NCBI RefSeq assembly: GCF_902489635.1
Contig: NZ_CABUAN010000001.1
Location: forward strand, 75,504-139,503
Direction of reading: 5' to 3'
Source: an uncultured Porphyromonas sp.
GTDB taxonomy: Bacteria; Bacteroidota; Bacteroidia; Bacteroidales; Porphyromonadaceae
DNA: 64,000 nucleotides
Program-made: the position numbers and the translations under genes
Part shown: positions 27,478 to 36,564 of the stretch, piece by piece
Position numbering within the stretch: the first letter of the stretch is position 1
How the letters are laid out: each line of letters starts with the position of its first letter
The notes under the pieces: model-generated
Told to the model about the DNA's origin: nothing
Database searches by the model: none
Seen by the model: only the letters and a program-made list of their open reading frames with translations

Positions 27478-30400
27478 TTAGGCCTCCTTAGTGTATTCTT
27501 CTTCTGTTATCGGAGTTTCGGGATCTACTATCTTCACTTCATCGTAGGTGAGACCGTAAAGATGATATACCAAGCGGTCGATTTCTTGCTCGTCGGCAGT
27601 AGTGTCGGCAGAGGGGTCGAGACGCTTGGAGTATAGGATGTTGTCTACGAGCGTTGTGATTCTACTCTCAATATTTTGCACTGCCTCGTAAGCAGGAATA
27701 GGGAAAGGCTTGATATAGTCAGGTTTATATCTGAAATATCCATTAGCCAATACCGTACCAGTGTTTACCAAAAAACGCCAACAGAGTGTTGAATTGAGCA
27801 AAGCCAACAAAAATTTGTAGCTATCTTTGACACCTTCTTTTCTGAGGTATCCATAAATGGTGGTTGTTTGATAGAATTGTCCATTTACATCATATGCAAA
27901 ATTACCACCCATTGATATATCAGGTGCTACTAACTTCTCATTATCTGCTGCATCCATACCTTGTTTCCTTCCAAATTGGAACCATTCTCCTTTGATATCG
28001 AATCTACCGTGCTCTCTAGCTTTAAGAACATCTTCGCATTCTTTTAAGTAAGAGTATGCCTTAGGGAAGTCTTGAGATAAATAGTCTTCTTTCATTAAAA
28101 CGACCTTAGAATCTGGCTTCCTTTCATACGGAAAAATCACCACTCTCTCCGTCTTAATATCATCATAGCGATGTACATCATCGCCTTTTAGCAAAGGACG
28201 TACTATGCCTTTCTCCACAGCTACCTCCTTGTCTAGTTCAGCAGACCATCCATAAACGATATCATTCTCTTCTCGACAATGATTAAGGAAATAGACGGGA
28301 TCCTTGCTAGTTGCAAGACCTTGGAATATCTTTGAAAACACATCGCTCACTCGCCTTGGTTGTTCATTTAGCTTTTGAAGTACAGCCGTTATAGCACCTT
28401 GTGTAAGCACCCATGCATCGGATGTTAGACTTGATGCGTCTATTTGTCCGAAATCATTTAACCCTTGCAGATACGTATTCAGTTCATCATTAGTCTTGAG
28501 GTCTGATTTCAGCTCGTTGTAATCCAAGTGCTCACTCTCGGGAATAAACCATTGTAATCCTGTATAGGTGGAAGCATTGAATACTTGATATTCAGAGAAG
28601 TTAATAATGCGCGACATAGCCTTGCGTGATGCAACCACTTTACGCAAGCCTTTGCCAAAGGCTGCATTGGTCCATTTTACAGGCATAATGAAATTGACCA
28701 CTCCTTTTTGTTGAATCATATTAAGAGCCTGTTCTGCAAAACAAACATAAAGATCAAAGGAACCAGTTGCAGACGTAAAGGTTTGACCTAGAAGGTCAGC
28801 AAAAGCAGAATCACTCTTTCGGATACCCTGTATGCGTAGATACGGCGGATTCCCGATAACTATATCAAAGCCTCCCTCCTTAAACACATCATGAAAATAG
28901 GTATGCCACAAGAAGAAATCAGTATTAGGAAGCTCTACAGTATCCTTAATACCAGCCGCATCAATGCACTGCTTTACGGCAAAGTCTATATTTTCACGAA
29001 GTTGACGTTTTTCCTCGTTGTCAGTGGCTCGGAAATACCTCTTCATATACTTGCCAAGCTCTTCCGCTTTGGGTGCAACAAATAAAGAATTGTTATGAAG
29101 TAGATTGGAAAGGTCTAACCCCTTGTAGCTCTCAATCAGAGAGTTTCCCTGCATAATCTTATAGTCCAAGTTAGGCAGCGGTTCCGGCTTTACAGAGTCC
29201 ACCACAAGTGCCAACCAGAAGCGCAGGCGAGCAATATCTACAGCACCTTGCTCAATATCCACACCGTAGATATTATTCTGAATAATCTCACGCTTGATTT
29301 GACCACTCGTTTCTTCGTCGGTTTCCTCAATATTCTCATGCAGCACACTGCGACAAGCAAATATTTCATTCATCAAGCCCATAGGGAAGGCGCCCGAACC
29401 GATGGCAGGGTCACACACCTTCACGTTGCGCAAATGCTTGTTCAGGCACTCGCAGGTCTGGACATCCTCTTGAAGTTTGTCCGTCAGCTGGTGGTTGTTG
29501 ACCAACGTCTTAATGGAGTCGGCATGCTCCACGCCATTATTCGAGCAAAGATAAGAGATCAAGCTCTCCTTGCACATATAGCGCACAATCTCCTTGGGCG
29601 TATAGAATGCGCCCTTATCTTTGTTGTCCTCCAAAAGGTTTTCGAAAATCTTGCCCAACATTTCAGGGTCAACGCCGATTTCCGCATCATTGGGGTCGTT
29701 TTCGTCGATGGTGAAGTTGTACTGCAAGAAGAGGTTCAGCAGGTCGTGGAAGTACTTTTTGGGAAACTTTGACTGCGCCTTATCCTCCTCCTTTTGTTCA
29801 AAGAGTTCACCATTTAGATAGGGTACCTTGACAGTGCCGATACCATTGACGTTGGTGTCGAATACATCATTAGGGCGGAGCACATTGAGGCAATTAAAGA
29901 ACAAGGGTTCGAGTACTTGATCCAAGAAGTCTTCCTTCTGCGCTTCGGTGGCATAGTCGTAAAGATGCTGCATGAAGTAAGGGTCACCGCCTGCCCAATC
30001 ATTTCTATCGGTAGGCACACCCATCCAGCCCTTCTTTTGAAGGAACTGTAGGAACACAATGCGTCCCATCAAATTCTTTACGTAGTCGCGGATGTACTTT
30101 TGGCTGTCCTCATTGCTATTCCACTGAGCAAACTCAGGACCGAAATAACGTCTATCATCTGCATTCTGATAAATGAAGTCACAAAAACGCTCATAGTGCT
30201 CTTTGTACAAGCCAAAGAACTCCTCGGTGAGTGCTTCAACAGAGAATGCTTTTTTTAGTACCTCAAACGAGGGTCCTTCTGAACGGATGAGTGCAAAGCG
30301 CTCGATAGCAGTACGGTACAGGTTGTCCTTCTCACCGAAGACAAAGGTATAGCGCTTGACTGCTGTAGCTTCGCCTTTAATATCGCTGATTAAAGACAAG

Positions 30401-30735
30401 CGCCAGTGCTTGCCATCGGAGAAGACAGCAAGGGCGGCATCAAATTGCCCCCACTTGGAATTGATGAAAGTACGCACAAGATTGCGCAGGCCTACCTTTT
30501 TACGAGCCACATTGCTATGACCTATTTCGTAATAGAACAGACCAATCCGATAGCTATCACTGGTATTGATGGCACCAATGTAGCAACCCTTATCACAGTC
30601 GGCAGGGTCGGAAATAGGCTCTGCCGTAGTACGCAGTTCGTCAGCCTTGAAGAAATCCCTCAGCATAGCAAACCACTTGTTATAGTCGAACTTTGCCTGA
30701 AATAAAGCTCTGAAATCTTCTTTTGAATAGTTCAT
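27478..30735 (-). CDS. Eco57I-type adenine-N6 DNA methyltransferase
   Basis: 1085 residues. Methylase core in the middle: the pre-motif ELxPEILGKIFENLL-like GVDPEMLGKIFENLLED, KGAFYTPKEIVRYM, motif I DPAIGSGAF at about 442-450, YGVDIEQGAVDIARLRFWL, and motif IV GNPPY at about 626-630 for adenine-N6 methylation. The C-terminal ~350 residues would carry target recognition (IFQGLATSKDPVYFL). The first ~380 residues have no clear PD-(D/E)XK signature that I can see, so a cleaving type IIG enzyme is not proven. It begins 7 bp after the helicase stop. A large methylase paired with a helicase suggests phage defence. Confidence 0.88.
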   Translation of the reverse strand: MNYSKEDFRALFQAKFDYNKWFAMLRDFFKADELRTTAEPISDPADCDKGCYIGAINTSDSYRIGLFYYEIGHSNVARKKVGLRNLVRTFINSKWGQFDAALAVFSDGKHWRLSLISDIKGEATAVKRYTFVFGEKDNLYRTAIERFALIRSEGPSFEVLKKAFSVEALTEEFFGLYKEHYERFCDFIYQNADDRRYFGPEFAQWNSNEDSQKYIRDYVKNLMGRIVFLQFLQKKGWMGVPTDRNDWAGGDPYFMQHLYDYATEAQKEDFLDQVLEPLFFNCLNVLRPNDVFDTNVNGIGTVKVPYLNGELFEQKEEDKAQSKFPKKYFHDLLNLFLQYNFTIDENDPNDAEIGVDPEMLGKIFENLLEDNKDKGAFYTPKEIVRYMCKESLISYLCSNNGVEHADSIKTLVNNHQLTDKLQEDVQTCECLNKHLRNVKVCDPAIGSGAFPMGLMNEIFACRSVLHENIEETDEETSGQIKREIIQNNIYGVDIEQGAVDIARLRFWLALVVDSVKPEPLPNLDYKIMQGNSLIESYKGLDLSNLLHNNSLFVAPKAEELGKYMKRYFRATDNEEKRQLRENIDFAVKQCIDAAGIKDTVELPNTDFFLWHTYFHDVFKEGGFDIVIGNPPYLRIQGIRKSDSAFADLLGQTFTSATGSFDLYVCFAEQALNMIQQKGVVNFIMPVKWTNAAFGKGLRKVVASRKAMSRIINFSEYQVFNASTYTGLQWFIPESEHLDYNELKSDLKTNDELNTYLQGLNDFGQIDASSLTSDAWVLTQGAITAVLQKLNEQPRRVSDVFSKIFQGLATSKDPVYFLNHCREENDIVYGWSAELDKEVAVEKGIVRPLLKGDDVHRYDDIKTERVVIFPYERKPDSKVVLMKEDYLSQDFPKAYSYLKECEDVLKAREHGRFDIKGEWFQFGRKQGMDAADNEKLVAPDISMGGNFAYDVNGQFYQTTTIYGYLRKEGVKDSYKFLLALLNSTLCWRFLVNTGTVLANGYFRYKPDYIKPFPIPAYEAVQNIESRITTLVDNILYSKRLDPSADTTADEQEIDRLVYHLYGLTYDEVKIVDPETPITEEEYTKEA

Positions 30736-30742
30736 ATTTCAA

Positions 30743-33700
30743 TCAGATAAAAGATTCAGAAATAATAATTTGAGGGTCACCGATGGCCACTTGGTTGCCT
30801 TCTTTGTACTTGTCTTGCGTGTTATACTCAGACACCAAAGTATCGAGTTTTGATTGCAAAACAAATTCGTCTTGCTTCATTTTCGCCCTATCGTTTTTAT
30901 ACTCACGGGCCAATTCACGGATGTATCTCGGTAACTTCTGATAGACACCGGCTGTTACAAAAGCCATGAGTGTATCGCAATGCTTCTTGAGAGTAGCATC
31001 CTGAGAAATCTGCTTCACAGTGCGCAGGAAGTTATTGGCTTCCAACGAGACCTTGTCAAGGTCGGTGCGAACAACCGTATTGGTGTCTGCTACCTCCACA
31101 AAATCGCGCACATACTTCTCCAAAGCCTTGTTGACATTCTTATAATGTGCTTCTTCGTTCGTGAAGGGCAATGCCTTCTCTTCGGGTTTGGCCCTGAGAT
31201 AATCCACGGCATCCAAGAAGTCGATGATATGCACGTTGTTTTCTTCTGCAAGATAGAACTCAGTCTTGACGTTGGATGACACAAAGACAATGGTCTGGCC
31301 TGCACGTTTCTTGTTGTCTCGAAGTACACGGCTCTTCATGGGAAGTGCCTTAATCTTGTGGTAGAGTTTTCGGTCGCTATTATACAGTTCACGCACCTCA
31401 CGCAGCAGGGCAATCTTCTTATCTACTGAGTCTTTTACCTTGCTGTCAAAGATTTCAAACTGCCTAACGATTTCTTCCTTAGAATAAATCTGAGCATCTT
31501 CGCCAAAGGCAGAATGGAAACCTTGCAGCTTCACCAAAGCATTGGCATATAGCTGAATCTCATGGTCACCCTGTTTTGACGGGTAGAACATGTAGTTGTA
31601 GATGTTCTCTGCTTTCGATCCGATACGGTTCACACGACCAATACGCTGCATCAGTCTGGTGGCATTCCAAGGTGAATCGTAGTTGATGATAACATTGGAA
31701 CGGTGCAAGTTGACTCCTTCGGCCAATACATCCGACGTGATGATGATATTGTATTCACGACTATCTGTGCTGTCGTTGGCATCAAAGTTATGTTTGATGC
31801 GCTCCTTCATGTCGTTACGGTTCTTAGCCGTTACCATCAGTACGTCATTGCGCCCCAGCTCTTCGGTCAGTCGACCGTAAAGATAGGTCAGGGTATCTAC
31901 ACTTTCAGAGAAGATGACCAGTTTCTCTTCAGGGTTTTTATCTTTATCCAAAAAGTCTGGCATCAGATGTGCTTTAAACTCGTCGAACTTAGGGTCTTCG
32001 TTTTCTTTTGCCCAGTCTTCATTCAACACCTTCAGGAGTTTGACATCATTCTCAAGCATTTCTCGGAATGAGGGGTCGAAATCATCTGCTTTGAAGAGGA
32101 ACTCACTTTCATTATATCCCTTACTAATAGCAAATTCAATAATTTCGTCCAGTTCCAGATCCTTCATCATCAAGTCTTTGACGTTGAGTTTAGGGGCAAT
32201 GACGACCTTGTCTTCCTCGAACATCTTGATCATATCCTGCGTGATGCGCAGCAGTGTGGCCAATGATTTCTTGAAGGCATAGAAAGAGCTTTCCAGTCGT
32301 TTCACCATGTGAACACGATAGATGGCTGCCAATGTTTGGGCTACATGAACAGCATTACCAAATCGGGCACGAAATTCGGGCTTCAAGAACTCAATGGCAC
32401 GATAACGAGCGTATTCAAGGTGCTTAGGGTTTTCTTCGTCCGAAAGCGTAGCCAGTGTTTCAAAGAAACGCTTGCTGGTGTCTTCATCCATCTTGTATTC
32501 CAAAGGTACGGGAGGGAAAATGTTAGGGAATACAATGCCCTGTTCCTGAATATCGTTGCAATAATCAGGGTCGTTCAGGATGTTGTTACGTGTACGACGT
32601 ACAGTTACCTTATCAATCACCTTCTTACGAATATTGTCATAGAGTTTATCCACATCATCCGTCACATTGCGTGTCTCACGCTCCTTCATCAGCTTCTTGT
32701 AGTCCGTGATAATGGGAGTGAAGAATGCCTTCAAGTTGGGCACACCATCAATCGTGCAACTTTGGCTATTCTGAAAGAGCAGGAGCTGATTGAGCAAGTC
32801 CTCAGGACGATTGTTCAAAGGGGTAGCAGAAAGCAGCATCACTCGTTTCTGAGTGCTGCGCAGCAAGCCAGGGTTACAGCAAGGCGACTTGCAGATTTTC
32901 TGTAGTTCGTCATATTTGTTGGCGCTATCGCTACGGAAGCCGTGCGCTTCGTCCACGATAATAAGGTCAAATTCTTCCTTATCCTTATACTGGTCTTTCC
33001 CTTCAAGGATTTTATTTAAGCTACCATTGGTGATGAATTGGGCGTGCTTCTTGATACCAAACAACTTAAACGTGCTCTTCCAGTTATCTTCCAGAGCAGG
33101 AGGATATACAACCAAAATGCTGGTATTACGACCATTGGCTTCTATGTAGCGCTTAGCTATCATAGTAGCAATCATTGTCTTACCAAGACCAACGACGTCG
33201 GCAAGGAAGCATCCGTTGTGGTCGAGAAGCATCTGATACCCCTGTATTACAGCGTCCTTTTGGTACTTCAAATCTTTGACACCATCAGGGAGTTGAATCG
33301 TGAAATCATCTTCGACCTGATCACCAAAGGCATCGATGAGTACTTTGATGAACAGTTCGTAGGGAGTTGGCTGATAGCCCAAATAGGTTTTCTTTTTGAA
33401 GGCATCAATATCATCAAGCGTCAAAGGCACACCTTCTTCCCATAATCTTTTGAACTCCTCATGGCAAAAGTCAACATCTTCAAAGTCCTTCATGGATACG
33501 TTCAGCTCATATCTTGGCGGTTGTGTCAAGCCCAGACCTGAATCAGAGATATTTGACGAACCCATGATAACCCAACCATCCGTATTCTCATTATGGTTAT
33601 TGGGTAGGCATAGATAGAACTTGGCATGTAAATTCTTTGAAGCATGAATGCGCATTTGCAGGCGACCATCAGCTATGTCTTGAATCATGGTCATGATACC

Positions 33701-34045
33701 TTCTTCCACTTCGGGGGTGTAACGAGCATTCTTAATATCCTCCACAAAGTCTTGTTCATAGATACTCATGGCTTTCTCCTCGTCAGAGAGGAAGAGCAGA
33801 GCCTTGTTGTGCCTGCGGAATATATCATCGATGTTGATACCCACTAATATCTTGATTTCTTCCACATCCTTACCATCGCCACCTTCTAACTCCTTGCGGA
33901 GCTTGAAGTAGCCAGACGAGCGGAAGAAGCCTACGACAGCCAGAAATCGGTCGAAGTTAGGCATATTCTGTGCAATGCCCCTCAATTTTGCAAAGAGGGA
34001 GTTGCCATCTGTATTATTGAAAAAATGAGTTCTAGCCATACACAT
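30743..34045 (-). CDS. PLD-like nuclease/SNF2-family helicase fusion
   Basis: 1100 residues (1098 if the second Met is used). N-terminal ~210 residues are phospholipase-D-like, with one HKD-type motif: His140, Lys142, Asp156 and GSSN at 162-165. A superfamily 2 (SNF2/RapA-like) motor follows: Walker A DVVGLGKT at about 283-290, DEAH at 365-368, LLSATPLNN near 404-412, and the second RecA domain with LVIFSESVDTL, DVLAEGVNLH and MQRIGRVNRIGS. The last ~300 residues are helical. The PLD domain may cut DNA as a dimer, since one HKD motif is present per chain; that is inference. Its start overlaps the stop of the XRE gene by 1 bp (TAATG). Confidence 0.9.
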   Translation of the reverse strand: MCMARTHFFNNTDGNSLFAKLRGIAQNMPNFDRFLAVVGFFRSSGYFKLRKELEGGDGKDVEEIKILVGINIDDIFRRHNKALLFLSDEEKAMSIYEQDFVEDIKNARYTPEVEEGIMTMIQDIADGRLQMRIHASKNLHAKFYLCLPNNHNENTDGWVIMGSSNISDSGLGLTQPPRYELNVSMKDFEDVDFCHEEFKRLWEEGVPLTLDDIDAFKKKTYLGYQPTPYELFIKVLIDAFGDQVEDDFTIQLPDGVKDLKYQKDAVIQGYQMLLDHNGCFLADVVGLGKTMIATMIAKRYIEANGRNTSILVVYPPALEDNWKSTFKLFGIKKHAQFITNGSLNKILEGKDQYKDKEEFDLIIVDEAHGFRSDSANKYDELQKICKSPCCNPGLLRSTQKRVMLLSATPLNNRPEDLLNQLLLFQNSQSCTIDGVPNLKAFFTPIITDYKKLMKERETRNVTDDVDKLYDNIRKKVIDKVTVRRTRNNILNDPDYCNDIQEQGIVFPNIFPPVPLEYKMDEDTSKRFFETLATLSDEENPKHLEYARYRAIEFLKPEFRARFGNAVHVAQTLAAIYRVHMVKRLESSFYAFKKSLATLLRITQDMIKMFEEDKVVIAPKLNVKDLMMKDLELDEIIEFAISKGYNESEFLFKADDFDPSFREMLENDVKLLKVLNEDWAKENEDPKFDEFKAHLMPDFLDKDKNPEEKLVIFSESVDTLTYLYGRLTEELGRNDVLMVTAKNRNDMKERIKHNFDANDSTDSREYNIIITSDVLAEGVNLHRSNVIINYDSPWNATRLMQRIGRVNRIGSKAENIYNYMFYPSKQGDHEIQLYANALVKLQGFHSAFGEDAQIYSKEEIVRQFEIFDSKVKDSVDKKIALLREVRELYNSDRKLYHKIKALPMKSRVLRDNKKRAGQTIVFVSSNVKTEFYLAEENNVHIIDFLDAVDYLRAKPEEKALPFTNEEAHYKNVNKALEKYVRDFVEVADTNTVVRTDLDKVSLEANNFLRTVKQISQDATLKKHCDTLMAFVTAGVYQKLPRYIRELAREYKNDRAKMKQDEFVLQSKLDTLVSEYNTQDKYKEGNQVAIGDPQIIISESFI

Positions 34046-34263
34046 TAATTGTTCGTCTCTCGTTCTTCTTTGTCAGTAATCAGGTCTTTCAAATCGACAT
34101 TCAGTATCTTACCTATTTCAGCGAGTGTATTCAAACTCGGCTGTAGCCTTTGACTACAATAGGCATTTACAGTACTAAAATGACAGCCCAACTGCTTGGC
34201 TAACCAAGTTTGAGTTGTGCCCCGACTATCAAGCACTTCTTTTATACGATTCAGCTTTTCCAT
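34045..34263 (-). CDS. XRE-family helix-turn-helix regulator of the defence-like operon
   Basis: 72 residues from ATG 34263: MEKLNRIKEVLDSRGTTQTW opens it, with LAKQLGCHFSTVNAYCSQRL as helix-turn-helix and a short NVDLKDLI end, an HTH_3 (Cro/C1) layout. An in-frame ATG at 34290 overlaps the -7 element and would lie before the transcript start, so 34263 is preferred. As first gene of the operon, coupled to the helicase start, it may repress its own promoter, like the C proteins of restriction-modification loci. Confidence 0.85.
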   Translation of the reverse strand: MEKLNRIKEVLDSRGTTQTWLAKQLGCHFSTVNAYCSQRLQPSLNTLAEIGKILNVDLKDLITDKEERETNN

Positions 34264-34287
34264 ATAAAAATCTATATTGATGGCATG

Positions 34288-34319
34288 CAAATGTAGCGAA
34301 CTTTATGCTATACCACAAA
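34288..34319 (-). promoter_or_regulatory. Complete Bacteroidetes promoter for the defence-like operon
   Basis: On the minus strand TTTG (34319-34316), 20 bp, then TACATTTG (34295-34288): a full -33/-7 pair. It sits about 25 bp upstream of the XRE ATG at 34263. Confidence 0.7.
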
Positions 34320-34342
34320 CTTAATACGTTAAATCTGCGATT

Positions 34343-34374
34343 TTTGGTGCTACACTTGCTATTTAGTACCTTTG
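34343..34374 (+). promoter_or_regulatory. Complete Bacteroidetes promoter for nspC
   Basis: TTTG at 34343-34346, 20 bp, then TACCTTTG at 34367-34374. The spacing equals that of the divergent promoter at 34288-34319; the two -33 boxes are 23 bp apart, back to back. Confidence 0.7.
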
Positions 34375-34390
34375 CAGGAGATTAAGTACT

Positions 34391-35557
34391 ATGCTCCCTA
34401 TGCAACCCCACAAGATGACCACACCTTACTACCTACTAGAGGAGTCTCTCCTGAGACGTAACCTCGAGCTGATACGATCCGTAGCAGAGCGGGCGGGCGT
34501 GGAGATTATCTTAGCCTTCAAGGCGTACGCTCTCTGGCGCACCTTCCCTATATTTAAGGAGTACATCCACGCCAGCACGGCTAGCTCGCCGTGGGAGGCT
34601 CGCCTAGGCTACGAGGAGATGGGAGCGCCCGTGCATGCCTACACACCCGCTTACAGCGAGGACAATATCGCAGACTTCGTGCGCTACAGTAGTCATATCA
34701 CGCTCAACTCGCCCACCCAGTGGCAGCACTTCGGTCCGGCATCTCCTTACGCCGCCGAGCACATCTCTTACGGTCTGCGACTAAACTTAGCCTACTCGCC
34801 TGTCAAGACGGAGATCTATAACCCCGCCATGCCAGGGACACGCTTCGGCGTGAGTTCCGAGACGCTTCGACAGATGGAGCAAGAGGGTGCTTTGACAGGA
34901 CTAGAGGGTGTGCATCTGCACGTCCTTTGCGAAGGTGATGACAAGCAGTTGGAGTCTGTATTGGAGCGTCTCGAGGAGCGCTTTGGCTTTATCCTAGACA
35001 AGGTGCAGTGGCTCAACCTCGGGGGCGGACACTTGATGACGCATCGGGAGTACGATACGGAGCATCTAGTGGCATTGCTGCGTGCTTTCCGTGAACGGCA
35101 CCCAAACCTGAGAATTATCATGGAGCCGGGCAGTGCTTTCGCGTGGCAGACGGGCGACCTCTACGCTCAGGTGGTGGATATTGTTACCAACGACGGCATC
35201 AAGACGGCGATTATGAACGTCTCCTTCGCCTGCCACATGCCTGACTGTCTTGAGATGCCCTACCATCCAGTCGTGGAGGGTGCCACACAGTGCGATACAC
35301 CCGAGGCTGGCACGCACAGCTACCGTCTAGGAGGCAATAGCTGTCTGAGCGGCGACTATATGGGCTACTGGACCTTCGACCATCCGCTGGATATTGGCGA
35401 GACGCTCGTCCTCAAGGATATGCTACACTACACGACGGTCAAGACGAACATGTTCAACGGGGTACAGCATCCCGCCATTGCGCTGCGTCATCTTGACGGC
35501 TCCGTGGAGACGCTCCGTAGCTTTGACTACTCGGACTACAAGTCTCGCATGGACTAA
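34391..35557 (+). CDS. nspC: Carboxynorspermidine/carboxyspermidine decarboxylase
   Basis: PLP enzyme of the polyamine pathway that decarboxylates carboxyspermidine (or carboxynorspermidine) to spermidine. 388 residues, alanine racemase-type fold. Seen: PYYLLEESLLRRNLELIRSV, the PLP lysine in ILAFKAYALW, HLHVLCEG, LNLGGGH and EPGSAFAWQTG, and the second active-site segment GGNSCLSGDYMG with its Cys-Leu-Ser-Gly-Asp. Starts at codons 1, 4 and 9 are all possible; codon 1 leaves only about 10 nt of leader. The partner dehydrogenase gene is not in the window. Confidence 0.9.
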   Translation: MLPMQPHKMTTPYYLLEESLLRRNLELIRSVAERAGVEIILAFKAYALWRTFPIFKEYIHASTASSPWEARLGYEEMGAPVHAYTPAYSEDNIADFVRYSSHITLNSPTQWQHFGPASPYAAEHISYGLRLNLAYSPVKTEIYNPAMPGTRFGVSSETLRQMEQEGALTGLEGVHLHVLCEGDDKQLESVLERLEERFGFILDKVQWLNLGGGHLMTHREYDTEHLVALLRAFRERHPNLRIIMEPGSAFAWQTGDLYAQVVDIVTNDGIKTAIMNVSFACHMPDCLEMPYHPVVEGATQCDTPEAGTHSYRLGGNSCLSGDYMGYWTFDHPLDIGETLVLKDMLHYTTVKTNMFNGVQHPAIALRHLDGSVETLRSFDYSDYKSRMD

Positions 35558-35586
35558 TCATTAAACCTAGAAGAAAGAGACCAACT

Positions 35587-36546
35587 ATGGGACTATTCGG
35601 ACTATTCTCAAAAAAGAAGAAAGAGACACTCGACACAGGTCTTGAAAAGAGCAAGACCTCAATGGTAGACAAGCTGACTCGTGCCGTAGCTGGCAAGAGC
35701 AAGGTCGATGATGAGATCCTCGACGACCTGGAGGACATACTCGTGACCAGTGATGTGGGCGTAGACACAACGCTCAAAATCATCAAGCGTATCGAAGAGC
35801 GTGTGGCTCGTGACAAATATGTCGGCACGAGCGAGCTCAAAAGCATCCTGCGTGACGAAGTCGCGGCACTCCTTGCGGAGAATGGCACGACCGATGGAGA
35901 GAGCTTCACACTCCCCGCAGATGCGCATCCTTACGTCATCATGGTCGTTGGCGTCAACGGCGTGGGCAAGACAACCACCATCGGCAAGCTCGCCTATCAG
36001 TTCAAGCAGCAGGGCAAGCGCATCGTACTGGGTGCTGCGGACACCTTCCGTGCAGCTGCCATCGAGCAGCTAGAGATATGGGGAGAGCGTGTCGGCGTGC
36101 CAGTCATCAAGCAGCAGATGGGCTCGGATCCCGCTTCGGTAGCTTTCGATACACTTCAGTCGGCTGTGGCGCAGGATGCCGATGTGGTCATCATCGATAC
36201 GGCTGGTCGTCTACACAACCAGGTGAGCCTGATGAACGAGCTCTCTAAAATCAAGCGTGTCATGGCAAAGGTAGTTCCCGATGCTCCACACGAAGTACTC
36301 CTCGTCCTCGATGGCTCTACGGGTCAGAATGCCTTCGAGCAGGCGAAGCAGTTTACCGCAGCCACCGATGTCTCTGCGCTTGCTATCACGAAGCTCGACG
36401 GCACGGCAAAGGGCGGTGTCGTCATAGGCATCTCCGACCAGTTTAAGGTACCGGTCAAGTATATCGGACTAGGCGAGAAGATTGAGGACCTACAAGTCTT
36501 TCGCAAGCGTGAGTTCGTCGACTCCATCTTTGGCGATGAGCTTTAG
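35587..36546 (+). CDS. ftsY: Signal recognition particle receptor FtsY
   Basis: GTPase docking ribosome-SRP complexes at the membrane for co-translational insertion. 319 residues: a short N-terminal A region without a long acidic tail, N domain helices, then the G domain with GVNGVGKTTTIGKL near 120-135, DTFRAAA, DTAGRLHNQ and TKLDGTAKGG, ending in GLGEKIEDLQVF. The short A domain is usual outside Proteobacteria. It is followed by rimO 18 bp downstream. Confidence 0.96.
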   Translation: MGLFGLFSKKKKETLDTGLEKSKTSMVDKLTRAVAGKSKVDDEILDDLEDILVTSDVGVDTTLKIIKRIEERVARDKYVGTSELKSILRDEVAALLAENGTTDGESFTLPADAHPYVIMVVGVNGVGKTTTIGKLAYQFKQQGKRIVLGAADTFRAAAIEQLEIWGERVGVPVIKQQMGSDPASVAFDTLQSAVAQDADVVIIDTAGRLHNQVSLMNELSKIKRVMAKVVPDAPHEVLLVLDGSTGQNAFEQAKQFTAATDVSALAITKLDGTAKGGVVIGISDQFKVPVKYIGLGEKIEDLQVFRKREFVDSIFGDEL

Positions 36547-36564
36547 CCCAGTAGCAGCTCTGCG

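Noticed and set aside
29248..29772. 174-codon plus-strand frame opposite the methylase (also 32309-32905 opposite the helicase and 8417-9010 opposite the GT2 gene)
   Set aside because: Each lies fully antisense to a well-supported gene and has no recognisable motifs.
26646..34290. Classical type I or III restriction, DISARM or BREX locus
   Set aside because: No HsdS, no Mod/Res pair, no DUF1998 protein, no PglZ or BrxL type genes in the operon.
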